From DATDEW01 sp046590205 (GTDB taxonomy: Bacteria; Bacteroidota; Ignavibacteria; Palsa-1295): 59,544 bases of DNA. The notes under the pieces are model-generated. The model saw only the letters and a list, made by a program, of their open reading frames with translations. It did no database searches and was not told the origin of the DNA. Each line of letters begins with the position of its first letter. Within the stretch, counting starts at the first letter, position 1. The position numbers were made by a program, and so were the translations under genes. The stretch covers positions 1-59,544 of the forward strand of contig JBKJTT010000008.1 in the NCBI GenBank assembly GCA_046590205.1, written 5' to 3'. Shown here in pieces: positions 53,547 to 59,544 of the stretch.

Positions 53547-54470
53547 ATGCTTAAATATAAAGCGGATATACGCACCATAGTTTATATGATAGCCACCACA
53601 GCGGTGCTTATCCTCCAATGGAACCTTGAAAGTTTCAATGTATTTTTGTTTGTCCTCAGCTTGTATCTTGCTATTGCAACGGCAGTTATCGCGCATAACC
53701 ACAACCACGTTTCGATCTGGACGAACAAAGTGCTTAATACGCTTACCGATTATTGGCTGACGCTTTTTTATGGTTTTCCTGCATTCGGATGGATACCGAC
53801 GCATAACAAGAATCACCATAAGCTCAACAATAAAGACGGGGATTTCACGATCACGTATCGTTATAGTGAGGCAAATAACCTCAAGACCTTAATAACATAT
53901 CCTCCTATCAGCAGTTATTTTCAGCAGACACCAATACGAAATTACCTCAAAGAGCTTTGGAGCACGAACCGTACTGATTTTTGGCTTTATTCCTTGCAGT
54001 ATGTAGCACTTGGGGCATTCATTGTCATCATGCTTATCGTCGACTGGCAAAAGGCATTGCTCTATGTTATCATACCGCAGCAGGTTGCGCTTTACAGCAT
54101 AATGATATTTAATTATGTACAGCATGTTCATGCTGACGAGGAATCAGAATGGAGCCATTCGCGGAATTTCTTGGGGCTTACAAATCAATTCCTCTTCAAT
54201 AACGGATACCACACAATTCATCATCAACGCGCAAGTATTCACTGGAGTGAGACACCAGCTGCGCACAAGAAGATTGAACATTTAATACATCCGACGCTCA
54301 ATCAAAGCGGATTTTGGAGTTATATTTTCAATAGTTATTTTCTCGGTTTGGTATCTTCAAAAAAACGCACCACTTCATTACGTTTAGAGCGAATCGCAAA
54401 ACAATCGGCGAGTACAGTAAATACTCAAGCAGGAGAATCCATCAAGATAAGCGAAATGCAGCACGCCTAA
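53547..54470 (+). CDS. Membrane fatty acid desaturase
   Basis: 307 residues, four or more membrane segments. Histidine boxes IAHNHNHVS, PTHNKNHHKLNN and GYHTIHHQRASIHW bind the di-iron centre; an extra QHVHADEES lies before the last box. This order is that of the membrane FA_desaturase superfamily (acyl-lipid or acyl-CoA desaturases, some hydroxylases). It introduces a double bond or hydroxyl into an acyl chain using an electron donor; the position is unknown. The C-terminal 40 residues are Ser/Thr-rich. Confidence 0.88.
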   Translation: MLKYKADIRTIVYMIATTAVLILQWNLESFNVFLFVLSLYLAIATAVIAHNHNHVSIWTNKVLNTLTDYWLTLFYGFPAFGWIPTHNKNHHKLNNKDGDFTITYRYSEANNLKTLITYPPISSYFQQTPIRNYLKELWSTNRTDFWLYSLQYVALGAFIVIMLIVDWQKALLYVIIPQQVALYSIMIFNYVQHVHADEESEWSHSRNFLGLTNQFLFNNGYHTIHHQRASIHWSETPAAHKKIEHLIHPTLNQSGFWSYIFNSYFLGLVSSKKRTTSLRLERIAKQSASTVNTQAGESIKISEMQHA

Positions 54471-54534
54471 ATATAGTTTTCGGGAAACGGTGAGGAGTGA
54501 AATCGCGTTATACGGACTGCGAACTAAAGAATTT

Positions 54535-54606
54535 TGCCTCGTGGCCAAATGGTAAGGCAACAGTTTCTGGATCTGTCGATTTCAGGTTCGAGTCCTGACG
54601 AGGCAA
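54535..54606 (+). tRNA. tRNA-Gln (anticodon CTG)
   Basis: Acceptor arms TGCCTCG (54535-54541) and CGAGGCA (54599-54605) pair perfectly, discriminator A54606. D-arm GCC...GGC; anticodon arm ACAGT-TTCTGGA-TCTGT with anticodon CTG at 54567-54569 and a T-T mismatch at the loop-closing pair; T-arm TCAGG-TTCGAGT-CCTGA perfect. CCA is not encoded (AACAAA follows). A strong terminator lies 34 bp downstream. The 375-bp gap between desaturase and Kelch genes contains nothing else I can identify. Confidence 0.95.
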
Positions 54607-54640
54607 CAAATAGATAAAATATCAAAAGATGAGAAAGATA

Positions 54641-54680
54641 AACTCTTAATTCAAATCAGAATTAAGAGTTTTGTTTTTTA
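54641..54680 (+). terminator. Intrinsic terminator after tRNA-Gln
   Basis: Perfect 12-bp stem AACTCTTAATTC / GAATTAAGAGTT (54641-54652, 54659-54670), loop AAATCA, followed by TTGTTTTTTA. Confidence 0.92.
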
Positions 54681-54845
54681 TATACTTCCGATGTTTTCAT
54701 ATGTTTGCACACTTTTTGTTACTTGTACGAATACTCATTTCTGCATCATCTCTGAAGGGTGCAGGAGTGATTTAATTGACACAGACTGGAGAAAGCGTGT
54801 ATGCATGAAAGTGTACCGAGGGTTTGAATTCCACCTCTTAAGCAA

Positions 54846-56087
54846 CTAGTTTGAAGTTCGTAATATTTTTCTTAGCACGATTGATGTTGATGTTGTTAGT
54901 TTTATGTAATATACTCCAATCGGAAGTGAAGATACATCAAATGTCAATTCGTTCGTTGTAGAATGTTGAAGCTGCATAACCTGCTCGCCGATTACATTTA
55001 CAATCGAAATAGATATAAGATTCTCGGGGATTCCGCTCATTGAAACCTTGCCGGACGTAGGATTTGGTGAAATTGTGAGATATGGTGCTTCGTTTGTTAG
55101 AGCAATACTATTAAGATTTGTTGGGGTGTATACTTGATTGCTGGTTAGTGATATCCGGCTCCACCCCCCAATTACATACATTCTGTTGCCTACAACGCAC
55201 GTTGTCGCTGATGCTGTAGGTGTGAATGTCCCTACCGGATTAATAAGTATGATTGAGTCGGTCGCGGGGTCATATGCTTTGAACTTTGTTACCATTGTAT
55301 TTACATAGAATCCACCGACGACATAGATCTTCCCATTGAGTAATTGAGCGGTTTGATACGCACTGCTTGAAAATCTTCCGATGGTTATTGGAAATGTCCA
55401 AGTGCTTAGAGATAAATCAAAAATATCCATTGATGTTTGGTATATATTATTATACGTCACTCCTCCGATTACATATATTTTCTCGCCTATTGCAACAGAC
55501 GAAGCGCCTTGGCGTGGGTTTACGTCCCCGGTATCAGTCGCTTGAGACCATATATTGGCAAAAGGGTCAAAGACGTCAATTTGGCTGATGAGTGAACCTG
55601 ACCAACCTCCAATCAAATATATATTATCGTCGATCACCACAGAGCTATGGTACACTCTTGGAATATAGTCATCAGATGCTAGTAACGTACTCCATGTACT
55701 TGAGGTCGGATCAAATACAGAGATATCATAGCATACAGTTTGACTACTATCATTATACCCACCCATCACATATATTTTTCCGTCCATAGCATTCGCTGTA
55801 TGCCCGTACCGAGGAGTGAACTCTCCCGTTATTTTGGGAGTAGTCCACATATTTGATAATGGGTCATATACTTCCACTGTGCTTAAACACTTTCCACCTG
55901 AATCAATAGTATACCCGCCGATGACATATATTTTACCGCCTACTTCAGCACAAGCGGAACCGGATCGTTGTGTGAAACCGACAGATGATATTGTGTCCCA
56001 TCTACCCTGTCCGTAGCAATTTGATAGGAACAGGGTGGCTACTGCTATTAAGAGGCAACTCAAACGCATGGGATTCGATGTTTGCAT
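54846..56087 (-). CDS. Exported six-bladed Kelch-repeat protein with T9SS sorting domain
   Basis: 413 residues. Signal peptide MRLSCLLIAVATLFLSNC (lipobox-like Cys before YGQG, so lipoprotein possible), from ATG 56087. Six Kelch repeats with the GKIYVIGG-type core: positions read GKIYVIGG, GKIYVMGG, DNIYLIGG, EKIYVIGG, GKIYVVGG, NRMYVIGG, enough for one six-bladed propeller. C-terminal T9SS domain: LTISPNPTSGK, SIVNVIGEQVMQL, SLPIGVYYIKL and a final KILRTSN. It follows the larger Kelch gene by 25 bp, so both are in one operon. Ligand unknown; Kelch propellers bind proteins or sugars. Confidence 0.85.
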   Translation of the reverse strand: MQTSNPMRLSCLLIAVATLFLSNCYGQGRWDTISSVGFTQRSGSACAEVGGKIYVIGGYTIDSGGKCLSTVEVYDPLSNMWTTPKITGEFTPRYGHTANAMDGKIYVMGGYNDSSQTVCYDISVFDPTSSTWSTLLASDDYIPRVYHSSVVIDDNIYLIGGWSGSLISQIDVFDPFANIWSQATDTGDVNPRQGASSVAIGEKIYVIGGVTYNNIYQTSMDIFDLSLSTWTFPITIGRFSSSAYQTAQLLNGKIYVVGGFYVNTMVTKFKAYDPATDSIILINPVGTFTPTASATTCVVGNRMYVIGGWSRISLTSNQVYTPTNLNSIALTNEAPYLTISPNPTSGKVSMSGIPENLISISIVNVIGEQVMQLQHSTTNELTFDVSSLPIGVYYIKLTTSTSIVLRKILRTSN

Positions 56088-56112
56088 GTTGTAAACTTCT
56101 AACTCCCCAATT

Positions 56113-58311
56113 TTATTGTTTGATAATCATTCCTGAGACCGTCTCAAATCCGCCTGATAACTTAATAAAGTAGGAGCCGGTTGGTAATGAACTTATGTCA
56201 ATGGTACCACTTGAGCCAGATACGTCTTGAGTCAAGAGTGTCTTCCCAAGCTGGTCAACAATGCTCATGGAGGTGGTGCCGGCAGGGATGTTTGTGATAG
56301 CAGTAAGCTTTGACGCAGGATTTGGTGTAATCATTAACTCACTTGTTTCAACATCTATACTCGATACGGAGTTTGACGGAGTTGGAGTAAATATTTGATT
56401 CGTGTTCATAACTTTGTGCGTATTAAATTCATAGTAGTAGCCACCCAAGACATATATTTTACCATTTAGCATTACTGTTGCCATAGAATTGACAGGAATA
56501 TATGGACCTGTTGCTATTACCGGACGAATTTTACTATCAGTGATGTCAAATGCTTCAACCCTTCGTGACATTCCATTGGGTGTATTTCCACCAATAATAT
56601 ATAGTTTATCATTAATTATTTGTGAACTGACGAAGCAATTAGGAGTAAGATCTCCCATGATTGTTGCGGGGGTCCAGCTATTTGTGATATTGTCGAAGAT
56701 ATCTATCCAATTACACCAAACACGTGTTGATGAGTTGTATCCCCCGAATACGTATGCTTTGTCGCCGAACACAGATGCTGTCAGAGCGTAGCGTGGATAA
56801 AAGAGCCCGGTTGTTGTCAGTGCAAGCCAAGTGTTTGTTGCCGGGTCAAAGACATCTGTTACGTTAAGGGGAAAGAAGTCATCTGACCCACCAAATACAT
56901 AGATTTTCCCATCAATGACAGCTGATGTATGGTCTTGCCGTGGGTAAAAATCCGCTGTTGCAGGAGCAGTGCTCCATTCATTCGTACTCGGGTCAAAAAC
57001 ACTGACATCATATACTATGCCTAAAGTATCGTATCCCCCAATGACATATATCTTGCCATTTACAGCATTTGCAGTAGCACTTGTTCTTGGATTGAAAGTA
57101 CCAGTTGTAACCGGTGTGCTCCAACTGTCTGTATTAGGGTCATATACTTCTATAATATTTGTTGGTGGCTGTGAGTTTGTTGGTGGCCATGACAAATCGA
57201 GTACTCCTCCAATGACATATATTTTTCCATTCACCGTTGCTGCGCAATGTCCCATTCTTGGGGTAAAACCTTCGGAAGAGCCAATCGTCCATGTTCCGTG
57301 AAGTGACGACGGGTCTATCGCGTTCGGAGTTAATACTTCATTTATAGCCCAGTCGCCTTTTCCGGCACCTCCGATAACATAAATTTTGCCATCAATGACT
57401 GCAGAGCACAGTGCATTTCGTGCTGAAAAATTCCCTGTTGTTGCTGGTGTTGTCCATGTGTTTGTTAATGGGTCAAATATTTCCAAGACATTACTGTAGG
57501 ATCCGTCCGTACCACCCATGACATAAATCTTGCCATCTACAATTTGAGCAGTCTGTCCTGCTCTAGGTACAGAGTAACCCGATGTTTGAACATTACTCCA
57601 TGTGTTAGTAGCAATATCAAAAACAACTACGGTATTATAATGCGTCGTATTAGGACCTGAGCCGATAACTCCACCGAAAAGATATACTTTGCCGTGTATC
57701 ATAGCAGCAGCAGCACCTTTTCGAGGAGTAAAACTTCCAAGTGTAAGGGGCGTTGACCATGAATTTGTAGCCGGATCAAATATGACAAGTGCTCTAATAT
57801 TGCCGGAGTCATCAATGCCATTGAAGCAATATATTTTATCATTCACATTGAATGCATTCATGATGCGCAGAGTCGTTGTCAATCCCGTTGTTGAGACTGC
57901 ACTCCAAGTACTTGTTTTTACATCAAAGACATCTACTTGGTTTGTTGCGCTTACTGTGTTACTGGTACCTTCATCACCACAAAGTGTATATATCTTGTTA
58001 TTTACGACTGCAGTGCCAAATAGTCTTCTCGCTACAGGAGAGCCACTAACTACAGGCGTCTCCCATGTATCACTTTTGGGATCATAAATTTCAATTATAC
58101 CGACATTTTCTGTTAGGGTTTGACCACCAATGATGTATATTTTGCCATCTATAACACAGCTACCGGCACCATAGCGTCCGGTTAACCCTTCGACAGAAGC
58201 GGGATCCCATCTGCCTTGTGCTTGCAATAGAGAAGATAGTACACCGGTGAAAAGAAGCAAAAGAAGAAATCTGGTTCTCAAATTTGAGGGAAAGGTATAA
58301 GAATTATTCAT
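56113..58311 (-). CDS. Exported twelve-Kelch protein (two propellers) with T9SS sorting domain
   Basis: 732 residues, signal peptide to about 31 (SSLLQAQ). Twelve Kelch repeats in two sets of six. The first set opens GRWDPASVEGLTGRYG and closes with a NEVLTPNA segment; the second opens GTWTIGSSEGFTPRMGH and closes NQIFTPTP, mirroring the single propeller of the next gene (NQVYTPTN). C-terminal T9SS domain: MITPNPASK, SIVDQLGKTLLTQ, LPTGSYFIKL, final GMIIKQ. It looks like an internal duplication of one six-bladed unit. A well-formed promoter precedes the gene. Confidence 0.85.
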   Translation of the reverse strand: MNNSYTFPSNLRTRFLLLLLFTGVLSSLLQAQGRWDPASVEGLTGRYGAGSCVIDGKIYIIGGQTLTENVGIIEIYDPKSDTWETPVVSGSPVARRLFGTAVVNNKIYTLCGDEGTSNTVSATNQVDVFDVKTSTWSAVSTTGLTTTLRIMNAFNVNDKIYCFNGIDDSGNIRALVIFDPATNSWSTPLTLGSFTPRKGAAAAMIHGKVYLFGGVIGSGPNTTHYNTVVVFDIATNTWSNVQTSGYSVPRAGQTAQIVDGKIYVMGGTDGSYSNVLEIFDPLTNTWTTPATTGNFSARNALCSAVIDGKIYVIGGAGKGDWAINEVLTPNAIDPSSLHGTWTIGSSEGFTPRMGHCAATVNGKIYVIGGVLDLSWPPTNSQPPTNIIEVYDPNTDSWSTPVTTGTFNPRTSATANAVNGKIYVIGGYDTLGIVYDVSVFDPSTNEWSTAPATADFYPRQDHTSAVIDGKIYVFGGSDDFFPLNVTDVFDPATNTWLALTTTGLFYPRYALTASVFGDKAYVFGGYNSSTRVWCNWIDIFDNITNSWTPATIMGDLTPNCFVSSQIINDKLYIIGGNTPNGMSRRVEAFDITDSKIRPVIATGPYIPVNSMATVMLNGKIYVLGGYYYEFNTHKVMNTNQIFTPTPSNSVSSIDVETSELMITPNPASKLTAITNIPAGTTSMSIVDQLGKTLLTQDVSGSSGTIDISSLPTGSYFIKLSGGFETVSGMIIKQ

Positions 58312-58334
58312 GGGGTATGTTGTCTGTTAAAGTA

Positions 58335-58365
58335 CAAAACTACAAAAAAAACTATGAAATACCAA
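58335..58365 (-). promoter_or_regulatory. Promoter of the Kelch operon (ATTG-N20-TAGTTTTG)
   Basis: On the minus strand TTG (plus 58363-58365) is followed by 20 bp and TAGTTTTG (plus 58335-58342), an exact fit to the Bacteroidota TTG-N19-21-TAnnTTTG pattern, ending 23 nt before the ATG at 58311. It is the best promoter match in the window. Confidence 0.75.
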
Positions 58366-58386
58366 TGAAATAGGTCATATTAATAG

Positions 58387-58400
58387 GTGACTTAAGTCAC
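58387..58400. promoter_or_regulatory. Perfect palindrome GTGACTTAAGTCAC, possible CRP/FNR-family operator
   Basis: 14-bp perfect palindrome with the GTGA-N6-TCAC core of CRP-type sites. Its centre is about 62-63 bp upstream of the expected Kelch-operon start site, near the class I activator position (-61.5). It lies in the 217-bp gap between divergent genes and could also serve the plus-strand gene at 58529. No CRP-like regulator is in the window. Confidence 0.45.
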
Positions 58401-58528
58401 GATAATCATAAGAATAGAGTTGAATAAGGAAAATGTATCCTATTTTTGCTACAGACAATATTTTGAGGATGCTGAAATGGGTGTTCTATTTGCTTAGACA
58501 CCCCTTATTTTAGAGGAAGGGTTAATCA

Positions 58529-59544
58529 ATGATTGGTAGCGCCATAAAAATGAAAGAGTATCGAAAGTGGAATGTCCTTTCCTATCTTTCTGTGTGGGTA
58601 ATAGCGTTCTTCTGCTTCGTCAGCTATAGCTATGCTAAGCTTCCAAATTTGCAATTCCGATATTTAGCTGCAAAAGACGGTCTCGTCGGAGGAACCGTCA
58701 GTAGTATTATACAAAGCAGAAGTGGTTTCATGTGGATCGGAATGTTTCCCGGGGGGATTTATAGATATGATGGGTACAACTTTAAACGATATTCATCCTC
58801 ACCGAAAGATACGACTGGACTGTTAAGCGACGATATTAGTGCTCTTACCGAAGATAGTTCAGGACGGATATGGGCAGGTACACACCAGACAGGCATCTAC
58901 TCTTTAGATCCAAAAACAGGCAGTTTCGTACACTATTCTCACAATGAAAAAGATACTAATTCTTTAAGTTCTGATGGGATAGACTGTCTCATTACTGATT
59001 CAAAAAAAAGACTCTGGGTTCTAACCAAAGCAGCTTTGGATTTGTATGACCCTATAAAAAAACGGTTTATTCATTATACCTATGATAAAGGGAATAAATA
59101 CTTTTTTGGGTCACATTATCCCGGTGATAGGTCTTTTCTTCTGGAAGATCCCCAAAAAGGAGTGATGATCATTACTGGTCTTGATGTATTCTATATTGAT
59201 TTTGCGACACGCACATTAAAGGTTCTGCCAATTTATGAGAAAAAGCAAAGATGTGGGATGGATTTGATCTTACCAGGAGCAAGAGAGAGTATCGCGGTGC
59301 TCATCTATGGTCAGAAGAAAAGGATATGCAAGGTAGATATTTCCACACAAAAAGTACTCGAGAACTATTGTGATTTTCCGGCATGGATTTGCAATAAAAT
59401 CGTACTTCGAGATAGCATGTCATATTTAATTTCTACAACAAGTGGTCTATTTATTTTTAATACAAAGACTCGCTCCACAGAACCTGTTGCAATTGATATA
59501 CAACAGTCATCGAAGCAGGCTCCACCAAGATTATATAGCATGTT
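58529..59544 (+). CDS. Two-component-regulator-propeller protein, 3' truncated by the window
   Basis: Open from ATG 58529 (or ATG 58550, in frame) to the window end with no stop: at least 338 residues. From the second ATG the start MKEYRKWNVLSYL gives a signal peptide ending SYSYAK. The mature part has reg_prop-type repeats: LVGGTVSSIIQSRSGFMWIG, then GIYRYDGYNFKRY, LSDDISALTEDSSGRIWAGT, and IDCLITDSKKRLWVLT. Proteins that begin this way usually continue with a YYY domain, a membrane helix and a histidine kinase, adenylate cyclase or LytTR output, in hybrid sensors of Bacteroidota. The output domain is outside the window. Divergent from the Kelch operon, 217 bp apart. Confidence 0.8.
   Translation, partial: MIGSAIKMKEYRKWNVLSYLSVWVIAFFCFVSYSYAKLPNLQFRYLAAKDGLVGGTVSSIIQSRSGFMWIGMFPGGIYRYDGYNFKRYSSSPKDTTGLLSDDISALTEDSSGRIWAGTHQTGIYSLDPKTGSFVHYSHNEKDTNSLSSDGIDCLITDSKKRLWVLTKAALDLYDPIKKRFIHYTYDKGNKYFFGSHYPGDRSFLLEDPQKGVMIITGLDVFYIDFATRTLKVLPIYEKKQRCGMDLILPGARESIAVLIYGQKKRICKVDISTQKVLENYCDFPAWICNKIVLRDSMSYLISTTSGLFIFNTKTRSTEPVAIDIQQSSKQAPPRLYSM

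Noticed and set aside
54817..54838. GGTTTGAATTCCACC resembles a tRNA T-arm, possibly a tRNA fragment or attachment site near tRNA-Gln
   Set aside because: The stem does not pair for a 7-nt T-loop and no acceptor or anticodon arm is near; no repeat of the tRNA-Gln 3' end was seen.

Overview
The window looks like a chromosomal stretch from a Gram-negative bacterium of the Bacteroidota/Chlorobi/Ignavibacteria/Kapabacteria (FCB) group. The evidence is: several exported proteins ending in type IX secretion (T9SS) type A sorting domains; a Bacteroidota-style LptE; outer-membrane beta-barrels; mostly no Shine-Dalgarno sequences; and repeated TAnnTTTG elements 23-53 nt before start codons, the -7 consensus of Bacteroidota housekeeping sigma. 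I cannot name the genus. No prophage, insertion sequence, CRISPR array or rRNA was found.

Layout. 1-1103: end of prmC, then dtd. 1149-10784: three tandem paralogous surface proteins (IgGFc-binding-like N-terminal domain, T9SS C-terminus), with comEC starting one base after the third. 13237-19958 (minus): a tight seven-gene operon: exported protein, class V aminotransferase, sugar dehydrogenase, mtnN, kbl, nucleotidyltransferase, DUF2279 protein. 20121-21624: small unknown protein and acyltransferase. 21625-25032 (minus): PhoX-like lipoprotein, a terminator-like hairpin, then a di-heme peroxidase with an imelysin-like N-terminus. 25218-28300: an RsbU/RsbV/RsbW-type partner-switching module, followed by a CFA-family lipid methyltransferase resembling fungal sphingolipid C9-methyltransferases. 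30148-33513: membrane-tailed 2Fe-2S protein, tsaE, tsaB and a convergent RlmD-type rRNA methyltransferase. 33560-39756: beta-barrel, purC, psd, pssA, a His-rich membrane protein (minus), an S1-domain protein and a lipoprotein. 39796-44594 (minus): beta-barrel, HAD hydrolase, PhnP-like hydrolase, two small unknowns and an exported M1 aminopeptidase. 44657-46316: sigma-54 activator overlapping lptE. 46323-49438 (minus): acs, DinB-like protein, LysE exporter. 49623-54470: beta-barrel, alpha/beta hydrolase (minus), alpha-glucan phosphorylase, fatty acid desaturase. 54535-54680: tRNA-Gln(CTG) and a strong terminator. 54846-58311 (minus): two Kelch-repeat T9SS proteins behind a well-formed promoter and a CRP-like palindrome. 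58529 to the end: a divergent, truncated gene for a two-component-regulator-propeller protein.

Themes. Much of the window serves the envelope: T9SS cargo, LPS assembly (LptE), phosphatidylethanolamine synthesis (psd-pssA), lipid methylation and desaturation, and beta-barrels. The most promising places for something undescribed are the Kelch operon and its divergent regulator-like neighbour (54846-59544), the partner-switching/lipid-methyltransferase block (25218-29781), and the three-gene IgGFc-like array running into comEC (1149-13236). Small-scale oddities include an apparent ATA start codon, a degenerate PrmC motif, a terminator lying under an annotated-looking start, and four kinds of intergenic palindrome. 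All family names come from reading motifs, not from searches.
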